In this document: piece after piece, positions 45,692-57,083 of the stretch
Numbering within the stretch: the stretch's first letter is position 1
Layout of the letters: each line of letters starts with the position of its first letter
NCBI GenBank assembly: GCA_025201375.1
Contig: JAIWZP010000014.1
Span: 248,001 to 312,000 of the forward strand
Direction of reading: 5' to 3'
Source of the DNA: Gongronella butleri
Lineage: Eukaryota > Mucoromycota > Mucoromycetes > Mucorales > Cunninghamellaceae
DNA length: 64,000 nucleotides
Program-made: the position numbers and the translations under genes
The notes under the pieces: generated by a model
What the model was told of the DNA's origin: nothing
What the model saw: only the letters and a program-made list of their open reading frames with translations
Databases searched by the model: none

Positions 45692-45698
45692 AGTCACT
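45692..45698 (+). promoter_or_regulatory. Gcn4/AP-1-type site upstream of HIS7
   Basis: TGAGTCA is a perfect match to the Gcn4/CPC1 bZIP consensus, 114 bp upstream of the HIS7 ATG. A TATA-like TTAAATA lies at 45716-45722. General amino-acid control of HIS7 through such sites is known in yeast. Here it is inferred from position and sequence. Confidence 0.7.
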
Positions 45699-45811
45699 GA
45701 GAAGTCAACTTGCTTAAATAGGCGGGCAAGCGGGCGCTCAATTCCGTTTTTTTTGTGTTTTTCTTTTCTTTACACTCTTTTTCCTTCCACTTTTTATCTA
45801 TTTTATCGACT

Positions 45812-47532
45812 ATGCCTGGCCTTTATATGCTTGACTATGGCGCGGGCAACGTGCGCAGCCTGATCAATGCCGTCAACCACCTTGGGTATGAGATCAAGTA
45901 TGTCAAGGAGCCCAGCGATATCTTGGACGCCGACGTAAGCGCGCTTTTTTTTTTATATATCTGTTTTTGACAGCTTTTTTTTGGTTGACGTGTCCTAATT
46001 TTTTTTATCGTGTTTAGCGTCTGATCTTCCCTGGTGTTGGTGCTTTTGGTCATGCGATGGAGGCGCTTCATGCCAAGGGTTATGCGGAGCCTCTCAAAGC
46101 GTACATTGCGTCTGGCAAGCCATTTATGGGCATTTGCGTAGGCATGCAGACGCTTTTCGAGGGTTCTGAAGAGAGCGACGAGCCTGGTTTGGGTGTCATT
46201 CCCGGCATTACGAAGCGATTCGACGACGCGACCAAGGCGGTGCCTCACATGGGCTGGAATGCGACGCAATTGCTCAAGGAATCGGACGAAGCGAGCTATA
46301 GTATCCAGGACGGGTCGATTTATTACTTTGTGCACTCGTTTGCGGTGCCGTACGACAGCAGCAAGCACCATGGCACGGCGCTGGCCGCCACGCAATATGG
46401 CGACGAGCTGTTTGTGAGCGCCGTGCAGCGCGACAACATTTTTGCCACGCAATTCCACCCTGAAAAGAGCGGATACGCAGGCCTGCGTGTGCTCAAGGCG
46501 TTTTTGACGAGCAAGGGTGTGGTGTCGAATGCGGAAATCAAGTCGATCCGCGAGCCTGTCTTGGCCGCCAAGGACAAGCTGACGAAGCGCATCATTGCGT
46601 GCCTGGATGTGCGCACCAACGACAATGGCGATCTTGTGGTGACCAAGGGCGACCAGTACGATGTGCGCGAAAAGTCTGGAGACGGCAATGTGCGCAATTT
46701 GGGCAAGCCTGTGGATCTTGCCAAGCGATACTTCCAAGAAGGCGCGGATGAGGTCACATTTTTGAACATTACTTCATTCCGCAACTGCCCATTGCGTGAC
46801 ATGCCCATGTTGGAGGTGCTGCAGCGTACGTCCGAGACGGTGTTTGTGCCATTGACCATTGGCGGCGGTATTCGCGACATTGTGGACCCCGATGGCTCCG
46901 TGCATCCTGCTTTCAAGGTGGCTGGCGAGTATTTCCGTTCTGGCGCCGATAAGGTGTCCATTGGCAGCGATGCCGTGTATGCGGCTGAGAAATACTATGC
47001 GCAAGGCAAGGATGGCACCAGCGCCATTGAGACGATTGCCAAGGCGTACGGTGCACAGGCCGTGGTCATCTCGGTCGACCCTCGTCGCGTCTACGTCAAG
47101 GATCCGAGCGAAACGACCCACCACACCGTCAAGGCGTCTGTCCCGGGCCCCAATGGCGAGCAATTCTGCTGGTACCAGTGCACCGTCAAGGGTGGCCGCG
47201 AAGGCCGTGATTTGGACGTGCGCCAGCTGGTTGTCGCGTGCGAAGCCCTTGGCGCCGGTGAGATTCTATTGAATTGCATGGACCGCGATGGCACAAACTC
47301 GGGCTACGAGCTGGATCTGATCAATGACGTCAAATCCGCCATCAAGATCCCCGTCATCGCCTCCTCTGGCGCAGGCAACGTCGGACACTTCCAAGAAGTC
47401 TTTGAAAAGTCAAATGTCGAGGCCGCACTCGCCGCTGGCATCTTCCACCGCCACGAGGTGCCCATTGAGGCCGTCAAGGCCCATCTCACCTCGGTCGCTA
47501 TTCCCGTCCGCCAACACGTGCCCTCCTTGTAA
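45812..47532 (+). CDS. HIS7: Imidazole glycerol phosphate synthase, HisH-HisF fusion
   Basis: Two exons, 45812-45934 and 46018-47532, 545 residues, the normal fungal length. Step 5 of histidine synthesis: the glutaminase half makes ammonia, and the cyclase half turns PRFAR into IGP and AICAR. The glutaminase domain has [18 protein letters not shown], the nucleophile Cys81 (GICVGMQ) and His188-Pro-Glu190 (QFHPEKSG). The cyclase barrel has Asp238 (IACLDVR) and Asp395 (VISVDPRR), the two catalytic aspartates. TIGGGIRD, the phosphate-binding loops and [12 protein letters not shown] are also present. No key residue is missing. Confidence 0.97.
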
Positions 47533-47958
47533 ATCGTTTTTTTTTTTTTGTTGTTTTGTATGTGTTGTTTTGTTTTTTGCATTTTCAATTAAAAAAAAAA
47601 GTAAAAAAAAAAAAAAAAAGAAAACTAGAAAAAAAAAAAAAGGACGCCTTTCCACCCAATCCCTGGGATCAATGCCCATCGCAATCATCAAAAGAAAGAG
47701 CCGCTGTTTTGGGAAACCCAGATGTGATCCATGAGATTTGGATCAGCAACATGCTCGTGTCACCAAGCAGAAAATGAGGGCAATCGTGGAGATTGAATGT
47801 GGGCCGCTGCCGCGTTGCCATAAAAGGTCCGCTTTCATTTTTTTTTTTTTTTTGATGATTGTCGTCTGATTCTTTTTCTTTGTTCCTCTTTTTTCCCCCT
47901 TCTTTTTTTTCGCTCCTCCTATCTTTTTTTTTTTTTTGGCCCACCCGTCCTCCAAGGT
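47533..47958. other. HIS7 3' flank / next promoter
   Basis: T- and A-runs (47538-47550, 47590-47640, 47838-47853). No gene. Confidence 0.5.
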
Positions 47959-50900
47959 ATGTCTTACGACGAAGCACAGCTGGCCTGTGCTTGTAGGAAA
48001 CAAGGGGGAGGCGCGCGACTAATTGACTTTTTTTTTTCTGCAGCGCGTATGACTCTGGACGAATCAAGAGCAGGGCACGACGACAAGGTAAAAATAAAAA
48101 AAATGTTCTTAGTGACGTTGAGATAGGGCGGGGGAAAGGCAGGCACCAGGCTGGGACGCAAGGAGGTGGAAAGGGAGACAAAAAAAAACTCATTTTGCTC
48201 TCATTGCCAGCGAACGTCGACTCAGAGCCATGGAGGTGGGGCGCGTCGTAGCCAGCTTGTGCTTGCGAATGATCTTGCACAAGGCTTGCTAACCGAGGTG
48301 CGCAAATTGCAGCTCGCACTGCAAGAAAAAGAGCATGCATTGCGAGAAATGCAGGTGCTCATTGCCGATCTCGAGAAGGACAAGGAACTGGCCATCAAGC
48401 ATCTCCGCCAGCGCGATGCCACTGAAGGTACGTTCAAGAAAAAAAAAAAAAATGTGAGTGTTCACTTTCTCCTTATTTTTATGAAAAACAGAGAAACTCA
48501 AGGAAGACAATTGGAATTTGGAGGTGTCGACGCAAGATTTGCAGGCGAGTCTGAGCGAGGTGAATGCGACGCTGGACAAGCTGCATACGGAGCATAGCAA
48601 GGCAGTCAAGCAGCTGCGTCAATCGAGCGAGCAATTGGAGATTTTGCGTGCCGAGCACGAAAAGGCGAAATCGACAATGGAGGCGATGAAGGTGCGACAC
48701 GAGCACGACCAGCAAGCGCACCGACGCGCGCAAGGCACGCTGCACCGCGACGCCGCGCAATTGAAGAAGCGAATCGACGATTTGCAAGTCGAGCTCAAGA
48801 TCACGCGCGCCAAGTTGGCCATCAAGGCGACCGTCGACAAGCAGAAAACCGGGCCCTCGATCACGCACGGCGATGACGGCGATAAAAAGGACGATGCTAT
48901 GGAAGAGGACGACGAAGACCAAGTGCGCGGTACACGGGGTGTGTATGCCGGTCAACCGTCACCCTCGACGTCAACATCGACGGCGCAAAATCAACAGAAT
49001 CAGCAGAATCAGCAACAAAAGCTAGAGATTGACACGCTCAAGCAGTCACTGGCACACGCACACCGCATGGTGACGCAGCTGCGGTCGCAATTGCACAAGG
49101 AAAAGGCGGAGCGGCTCGATTTGCGCAAGATGTTGGGCGATGCACAAGAAGCCGTCGAGGCATTGCAGCGAGACGATGGCGTGGTGGCGAGTGCCACCCC
49201 CACGGGGGGTAAAGGGTCACTCAAAAAGGGCCGCAAAGTCGTCATGGCGCGCAAAGTTACCGGAAAGCCATCGCGACACGCTTTGACAGGCGTTGAAAAG
49301 GGCGTCAATGGCAAGGATCGCGTCGAGGACGACAATGATGTTGACGAGGATGTTGACCATGATGTCGCCGATGATGTCGACGAGGACGACGAAGTGTTTT
49401 TGCCTGCCAAAGATGGCGATAGCGATGATCTGGACGAAAATGAGGGATTGGACCCTGCCATGGTGCTCGAGGAAGAACTGATGCTTGAGTCCGGTGCTTT
49501 GTCGTTGGATCACGAATGGCAGCAGGCGTCGTCGACCACGTTTAAATCATTGGATCAAGAATTGCAGCAGTCGTCGACGTTCAAATCGCTCTCTGAGGAA
49601 CTTGCGGCCCATTTTGAACCCTCCGTTGATGCCAAAGAGAATGTGGACACCAAAGAACCCGTGGACGCCAAAGAGCCTATGGATGCCGAAAAGCCGATTT
49701 TCCATGATCGCGGTGTGAACACGGATGACAGCCTGCTTCTTGATGTGGTGGCCTCCCAGGCATTGGCCCCTCCCGCCACGCCGCCCGTGTCTGCCAGAGG
49801 CGTGGACTCCGCCACCGATGCGCCTTATCTGCATGACGGCGAAGATGACCACGCGCCTGCCACTCCCAAGCCAGCCACCACGTCTTTCAAGGAAATCACG
49901 CGTGACGCGTCCTCAGAGCCCCGACAAAACGCGCCATTGACTACGTCAGCCGCCGCCGCCGACCTTGTCACCAGCGCGCCGACACGTTCATTGTTCACCA
50001 TCACCGAGGATGGCATATCGCAACTGGCCGTTGAACCCATTGCCGCCGCCACAGAGCCATTGGACGCGTCGATGGTCTCCACATCCACGCATCACAAGCA
50101 CGACACAAGTGATGTTGCGGAAATGCCCATTTCCACCGCCACAGAGCCATCGGACGCCATGTTGGCCTCATCCACGCCCGCCAAGGTTTCTGCGGATTTG
50201 CCCAATTCCACAACAACTTCCAGTGTTTCCGCAGATTTGCCCATTTCAGCGGCATCAGAGCCATTGGAGGTGCATTTGGGTCCATCCACGCTAAACAATG
50301 TTATCGCCGATTTGCCCGCATCCACGCAAGTCGCCAGTGTTTCTGCAGATTTGCCCATTTCCACCGCCACAGAGCCATTGGACGCGCCTTTGCACCCATC
50401 CACGCCCACCAAGGTTTCTACTCGTGTGCCTTCATCCACACCAACCAATGTTGCTGCGGAATTGCCCTCATCCACGCCCAACAATCATTCTGCGGAGTTG
50501 CCAACATCGACACAAACCAATGTTTCTGCGCCATTGCTCCCATCCGCAACAACCAATGGCTCTGCTGATTTGGACATGTCGCCGCCGGATGCGAATGGGT
50601 CTGTGGACGGGATTGCGCAAGAATTGGGTGAGATGGTGTCCAAGGATGAAGCTCTTGCATGGGTAAAGGCAGGCATTGCCGATGCGCTTGCCAAGGAGCG
50701 CAAGGAAGCCGCCATCCGACGTCGTCAATCGGACAGCTACTTTATCACAAAGGCGGATGCCGAGGCCATGGCCAAACAACGCGTCGAGGACGCCGTCAAA
50801 CGCGAACGCGACCGATTCGACGCCAGAAACGCGCGTGCCGACGCGTCTTCTTCCACATCAGGCTCCACCATGAGCACGCTCGCTTCCGCCGCCGTGTTTG

Positions 50901-52614
50901 CCGCTGCCGCACCCATCGCGTCCGCTGCCGCGGCTGCCAACCACCATGAAAATCACGAAAATAATGAAAATCATGAAAATCGTGAAAATCGTGAAAATGA
51001 GCAGCTGCCCTTTTCCGAATTGACACGCACCGTATCGTCTGGTACAACCACAGGGAAAATGGCGCCGTCGCCCACCACATCCACGACATCGTCGCCATCT
51101 TCTCCCGCGCCTCGATCTTCATTGTCCAGCGACCAGCACCATATCCGCATGACGGGCAAGCCCGTGCAGCGCACATTGTCCCAGCACTCGGGGTACAAGC
51201 CAATGGCGGTGCCCACCATCACCGCCGCCCATGCCGCCAATTCCGCCAAAAATGCACCAACTGTGCCAGCACTCCCAAACATGCCAACAATACCATCCAT
51301 CCAGCCGCAACCCTCGACGTCGACCAATTCCACCACATCAACCACCTCAAAGTCGTCTCTTTCCTCCTCTTCCTCCACGTCACGCCTTGGCATTCTCTCG
51401 GGCCTCATCAAGCTGCAACCTTCAGCATCCACACCGGCAAATCCTCGATCATTGCGCATTTCCACCTCTAATGCTTCCTTGCGCCGTGCAACTCGCAAAG
51501 ATCCAAACAAACTTGCCCCTTCCTCGTCCTCAACGGCTAGCGCATCACCCGCTCCCAATGCACGCGGCACACGCACACGCCAATTGTCCCTCATGGACCG
51601 CTCGCCGTCCATGGCCACCTCCCTGTCCAGCTCCACACGATCCAATGCCCCCTCCTCGTACGGCAACATCAAAATCACAGAAAAGTCGTCTTACGCACGC
51701 ACTTTCACCCTGCCATCGTCCCAGCAACAGCAAAAACAGCCACAACGCGCACGCAGCACGAGCATCACAAGCAGCATCGCGTCCGTCTCGCTCCCAGACC
51801 CCTCGGCCGCAGACGGCAACGTCGATCTCATTGTCGCCATCACACAAACCATGATTGGCGAGTGGATGTGGAAGCACACCCGCCAATTCGGCGGATCTAT
51901 CTCAGAAAACAAGCATAAACGCTTCTTCTGGGTCCACCCGTACACACGCACATTGTACTGGAGCTCCACTGAACCAGGCGTCGATGCCGATGAAGCACGC
52001 TCAAAACGAGGTACGAAAAAAAAATGCCAAAAAAAGCCATCCAATGTCCAGTTTTGCTCATTTTTTTTTGTCATTTTCTATAGCTTTCATCGAGAGCATC
52101 AACGTGATCCGCAACAAGGGCTCCGACGCCAACCTCGTGCCCCACAGCATCCTTGTCAAGACGCCCAAACGCGAATTGAAGCTGACGGCCACCAGTCGCG
52201 AGCGCCATGAGCTCTGGTGCTCGGTAAATTGCCCAAAAGATATTTTTGCGACGCGATTGCATGCTGAATTTTTCTTTTCCATAGTCACTGGCGTATCTTT
52301 TAATCCCCACGGACGATGACGATAGCATTCTCAAGGCACCAGGCACCAACATGGCCCTGACACCAATGTCACACTCACCAAGCTCGCCCAGCCTACTGGC
52401 CGCATTAGGCGATGCATCGCAGCAGCAACTGCAGCAGCAACTGCACCAAGCACACAACGACGACGATGATCACGAACACGGTCATGAGCATCATCATCAT
52501 CGTCATCATCATGCCGCCTTTGACGACGACGAGGGCGACTCTGACGATTCGGAGCTCGTCAATGTACGAAAATGCTGCAACGACCATGACCTGGGCTCGC
52601 TGGCGCGCGCATAA
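47959..52614 (+). CDS. Mcp5/Num1-like cortical anchor with coiled coil and PH domain
   Basis: Six exons: 47959-47992, 48044-48087, 48211-48427, 48492-52010, 52084-52223 and 52285-52614. They sum to 4,284 nt, or 1,427 residues. A coiled coil spans about 45-185 (LLTEVRKLQLALQEKEH, AVKQLRQSSEQLEILRAEHEK), with a second short one near 260-310. A long acidic and then Ser/Thr/Ala/Pro-rich disordered region follows. It includes a degenerate 20-residue repeat around SADLPISTATEPLDA (about 644-788) and a His-Glu-Asn run (HENHENNENHENRENREN). Near 1205-1325 is a PH domain of the Mcp5 type (TMIGEWMWKHTR, KHKRFFWVHPYTRTLYW, HSILVKTPKRELKLTA, RHELWCSSLAYLL). The tail is His- and Asp-rich. Relatives tether dynein/mitochondria to the cortex through PI(4,5)P2. 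Confidence 0.88.
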
Positions 52615-52910
52615 ACTCGTTTTTTTTTTTTTTTTTTTTTTAGTTGTAATGCATAATAAAAAAATCATTTTTTCTCCTACCGTTTTGGACGCGACACGAT
52701 GGATGAGAAACGAACAATGGGGCTTTTGACCATGAATTAGGCACCCGAGGAGCGCAGCACACTCAATTCAATGCGAGAATTGAGTGGCTTTGTTTTGCGA
52801 CGCAGGACAAACAGCGACGGGGATTGAATTTATTGGCTTTTGGAGAAAGAAAAAAAAATCTTCTCGCCATTGCACCTTTTTCTCTTTCTTTTTCATTACT
52901 ACACACACCC

Positions 52911-53815
52911 ATGGCTTCCCTTGCTTCGTTCAAAGCGCCCTCGGTGGTCAGCAAAAAGGTGCAAAAGCAGCAACAAAAGGACGATGACGATATCATGATC
53001 GACCCCGAGTCATTGCCCACCCACACCGCCGCCGCCCAAGATAATGACGTTGCCATGGACGAGGACACCGATGCCAGCAAGCCCAACTTTGCGCCCGCCA
53101 GCGCTGCCGAACTCAAGGTAAAAAAATAAAAAAAATAAAAAGGCAAAAAAGAAAAGCACCACACAACGAGATCGCCCTGTTTTGACCATGTTTATGCTCA
53201 AACACTTTCTTTTTTCATTCTTGTGCAAATTAGACGGTGACCAAGGGCTACCGCCGCATCCCAATTCCTCACCACCGCATGGCGCCCCTCAAGCGCAGCT
53301 GGATGGATCTCTATTCCCCCTTGGTCGAGCACATGAAGCTGCAAGTGCGCATGAACATCAAGAGCCGAACAGTTGAATTGCGAGTAAGCAAGGACAATCA
53401 AAAGAAAAACGACGAAAAAAGGGGGGGCTATGGTGCTTCAATGGCCAAAAAAAAAAAAAAAAAAAAAAGCCGCTGACCCCTTTTTTTCTTGTTTTTGCAG
53501 ACAAGCAAAGACACGGGCGACACTGGTGCGCTGCAAAAGGGTGCGGATTTCGTGCGTGCTTTTGCTCTTGGCTTTGAGGTGGCCGATGCTATGGCCTTGC
53601 TCCGTCTCGACGACATTTTCCTCGATTCGTTTGAAATCAAGGATGTCAAGACCCTGCACGGCGACCATTTGGCCCGCGCCATCGGCCGCATTGCTGGTCG
53701 TGACGGCAAGACCAAATTCACTATTGAGAATGCGAGCAAGACACGCATCGTGCTTGCTGATACGTACGTTTTATCTTCTTTTTATTTTGGCTCCATGGCA
53801 GTGTTGCTCATCCTC

Positions 53816-53846
<31 letters not shown>

Positions 53847-53987
53847 AGCAAAATTCACATCCTCGGCTCGTTCCAAAACATCAAGATTGCGCGTGACGCC
53901 GTCGTCAGCCTGATTCTTGGCAGCCCTCCTGGTAAGGTGTACGCGACCCTGCGCACCATCTCGTCCCGCATGAAGGAACGCTTCTAG
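52911..53987 (+). CDS. PNO1: Pno1/Dim2, KH-domain 40S assembly factor
   Basis: Four exons: 52911-53117, 53234-53383, 53501-53763 and 53849-53987, 252 residues, close to the family norm. It binds the 3' end of 18S rRNA in pre-40S particles together with the Nob1 nuclease. An acidic variable N-terminus leads to [50 protein letters not shown] and the KH-type core [20 protein letters not shown]. It ends [19 protein letters not shown] and [12 protein letters not shown], all diagnostic. The gene is convergent with FAF1, with AATAAA at 54092. Confidence 0.95.
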
Positions 53988-54091
53988 ATCCCCCATCCCT
54001 TTACATTCTTTTTTATTTCTATCATCCCCATCTTGTTTTGTATCTGTCTCTCTCCTTTTTCTTTATCTTGTCATCATCCCCATGTGCATAA

Positions 54092-54097
54092 AATAAA
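54092..54097 (+). terminator. Polyadenylation signal of PNO1
   Basis: AATAAA lies 105 nt after the PNO1 stop in the short gap before the convergent FAF1 stop. Confidence 0.5.
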
Positions 54098-54168
54098 TTA
54101 GTCTCCAAAAAAACAACAAAAAAAAGCAAGATTTAATGGGAAATCGAGGCTCTGGACGTGGCCCAATT

Positions 54169-55301
54169 CTACTTTTTCCGGCCGCCCTTGGACGAGGACG
54201 ATGATGATTTCGTTAGCCGTGACAGCTCGTGCTTGCTGATGGTCAGCGTGGCGCCCTTCATCTTGCCCACACCGCCGGTCACGCCGGGATCGCGCTGGCG
54301 CTCCTTTTTCTTGGTCTTGACATACAGATGGCGCAGCGACTTGTCGTACAGACCAACGTCCTTGGCCTCCTGGAGCTTCTTTTGCTGTCGCTCCTTGTCC
54401 TTGCTCATCATCCCAAGCCGCATCTCCAGTGGACGCTTCTCCTGCTTGGCCGCTTTCATTCCAAGCTGCTCCATCTTGCCCATCATGTGCTTGCGACGCT
54501 CCTTGCCAGACATTTCATCCACCTCTGCAAACATTAAAGAAAAAAAAACACGCGTTTCAGAAAAAAAAAAACACGCGCATCTTGCTTCGCGTGGCCTCCT
54601 TTCTTACGATATTCCTCGAGCAGTCGCGACGTCGCCAGCAGGTCCTTCAGCTCCTTGTCCTTGCGGATGTTCTCACTACGAGAAAAAAACAAATTGGATC
54701 AGCCCACTGGCTTCCAATTGCAAGAAATCCTTACTTTTCATTGTCGCTACCCTCCTCGTCGTCGAGCGCAGCATTGTTGTCATTTGCGGGTATATCTTCA
54801 ATGTTCGCCTTGCCAGCCTGAGCGGAAAAAAAGGCATCAGCCTTGCCCATTGCCTCGTTTTGATGTATTTCTTTACCAAAAACGCCTTTTTGGCTGCCTT
54901 GCTCTCCACGACGGGGCGCGCCGTCAGCGCCGAGCCGTCAAACACGACAACTTGAGGCCCTGCAGAAAATACATTGGGTAAGCGATCCTGCGTGCTCCGT
55001 GGGCACCCGCATGGGGGCATTGTGGACCCATTTTCCTCCTCTGTTTACCAGACGTGCTCGCCTTGGCTGCCGATCCCTTGCCGGCTGCCACCTTGGCCTT
55101 TTTCACGGGCTGAACCCCGCGAGACTCGCTACGAAACAGAGAAAGGGTGATCAGTTGGCTTGAACAAAGCGCTGTTGAGCAGCAAAAACCGCCATACCTC
55201 GCTTTTTGTCGCTTCTTGTTAGCGGCCAGGCTCTTTTGAACCATGGAGTTGTTCGCTGTGTTGCTCTTGACACTCGCAATAAGGCTGGCTATAGACGACA
55301 T
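54169..55301 (-). CDS. FAF1: Faf1/C1orf131-like 40S assembly factor
   Basis: Six exons: 55301-55198, 55128-55049, 54959-54877, 54817-54735, 54675-54608 and 54524-54169, 257 residues. Yeast Faf1 is needed for early 18S processing in the small-subunit processome. Matching marks are a PQVVVFDGS motif (yeast PKVIRFNG) and DLLATSRLLEEY, then a basic region with MEQLGMKAAKQEKRPLEMRLGM. The C-terminal signature is RQRDPGVTGGVGKMKGATL then TISKHELSRL, followed by a Ser/Gly/Lys tail. These are the landmarks of the family formerly called DUF4602. The N-terminus is Lys/Ala-rich. Assigned from remembered family features, without a search. Confidence 0.8.
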
Positions 55302-56319
55302 GGCGGGCAAACGTAGAATGGGAAAAAAAAAAAAAAAAAAAAAGCTGAAAAGATCAAAGAAATGAGTGGCTGCTGCTCCGCTTTTGGAAGCATGATCGCC
55401 GTTGCAACCCCGCCGCGCTAATTTCCTTGTGCATAAAAGTTGGCCATTGTCGAGTGTAGCAATAAAAAAAAGAGAGAGAGAGGGAATGCCACAATACAAA
55501 CCTGGCACGTAAAATGGCCCATTGATGCACATACGACCCGTGCAGGAGTTTGTTCGTAGTACATATGAGCCAAGGAGCCCCTCGTATGATATGGTGCTAA
55601 GGAACGCCAAGTTGTCGTAAATTCGATGCATCACGTCGTCCACGTGCCGGCACCGATACCGGTCGATCCATCGGCTTTCACGCGCTGATGTGCTTCAAAC
55701 TTGCGGCAGCTGGTTTGAACTCTTGCTCTATTTGCCTTTGTCCAGCAGATGGTACAGCAGCCTCACGCCACTGATGATCGCTCGATCAGACGCAAATACA
55801 GCACCAATTTTCAGAACACGGAGTTCGTCTCGTCATTAATTTTAATTACTTTTACATACTGTATCGATGCTGTTCTAGGCTTCTTCACTCTCAGGTCTCA
55901 GTGTCTCAGGGGTTGTCTTTACACTGAATTCACTGATACTGTAAAACGTTTGCCCTTTTTGTTAATTTTCTACAGTAGGTACCGTAGGTACATACGGTAA
56001 CAACACCTCGAGATCTTTTCTCACTGAGCTGCTCTCCTTATCATACAGCGTACAGCATCTCAGCAACCAGCAAGTGCCTGAGAAAACGCACAAAAGCACA
56101 ATTTTCATTCTTTTTTCGTTTTTATTTTGCACGCAAACAAAGCGTTGATCCGTCCATGTTTGATGTTTCAATCTCAGTGGACAGAAACAGACGCATGCAG
56201 CGTATTATCATTTCAAAATTCAAATTTCCAATGCCTGAAACATTGCGCTATGATACACTACTGCACAAAATCGTGCAGACGACCTTTACTTTCTGAAAAC
56301 TAATAAAGAACGCGTTTAT
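55302..56319. other. FAF1 upstream region, gene-free
   Basis: A run at 55322-55343 (poly-T leader of FAF1 on its strand). Further right are TACTGTATCG, ACAGTAGGTACCGTAGGTACATACGG (in two short words near 55972-55998) and other TACTGTA-like words. No gene seen. Confidence 0.5.
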
Positions 56320-57083
56320 TTTTCAGACTTTGGCGGCCTGCTGCGCGCCTGTGCCTCAAGAAAAAAATCACAGCCTGCTTGTCCGCTAATGAAACCTGCG
56401 CCACGGCATAAACTATAGACCCCCAGACGCCCAGAGCTCAAGGCGGACCCGTCCGATTTTTTTTGCGCTTCAAAATGCCAAATGCCTTCTATTTGTCCTT
56501 TGTTGCATTCATCTTGCCATCTGCATGCTCGACCCCGCTCAAAAATAGCTGCATCGCATTCAGCGCAAAATTTGCAACAAAAAAGCTTAAAGCCTTAAAC
56601 TCCCAAAGCGCTACGACCACTTTTGAAAAATTCAGGGGTCACTCAGGGGTCACACATTTCAATCTCAGAAAATGCCAAATTTGGGATTTTTCGAACTCCG
56701 AGTGATCAATGCATCCCAAACAGGTAACTCCAAAAATTTGCTATCGGCTGACAAAATGGCAGGTCGCCCCAACTGAAGAAAAAGGCCCAAAGAGTGACGC
56801 ATGAACGGCGATCGACTGAGAAAAGTGCCTACTTTGGGCAAGATGTTTTTGCAAAAATTTAAGGTTTGAGACCTCCAAATTAAGTCTGTGGATTGCATGG
56901 ATTTTTTATTTTTTATTTTTTTTATTTTACACATTTCTGGGCGCTGAGTGGGCTGCAGCCTGGTGAAATGGCCGATGCAAAAAGTTAAAACTCAAACTAG
57001 CGCGCTGCAAGCAAGTCATTCCATTAGATGCTTTGCCCCCTGTTTGTTATCAAAACGGCAATAAAAATTGGGGGTCGATTAGC
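56320..57083 (+). repeat. Dispersed repeat family A, copy A6
   Basis: Aligns with the left part of A1 (4390-5260) over its whole length. Landmarks are CAGCGCAAAATTTGCAAC at 56561 and GAACTCCGAGTGATCAATGC near 56693. GACAAAATGGCAGGTCGCCC and TTAAGGTTTG follow in the same order. The similarity stops near ATTAG at 57083, exactly where decayed Ty3/gypsy sequence begins. Confidence 0.75.

Noticed and set aside
45835..46737. 300-codon antisense frame in HIS7
   Set aside because: Shadow of a strongly biased coding exon. The sense strand carries all catalytic residues of HIS7.
50001..51854. Long antisense and alternative-frame ORFs rich in Pro/His or Trp/Met
   Set aside because: Shadows of the repetitive exon 4 of the Mcp5-like gene. 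The main frame has the splice phases and the PH domain.
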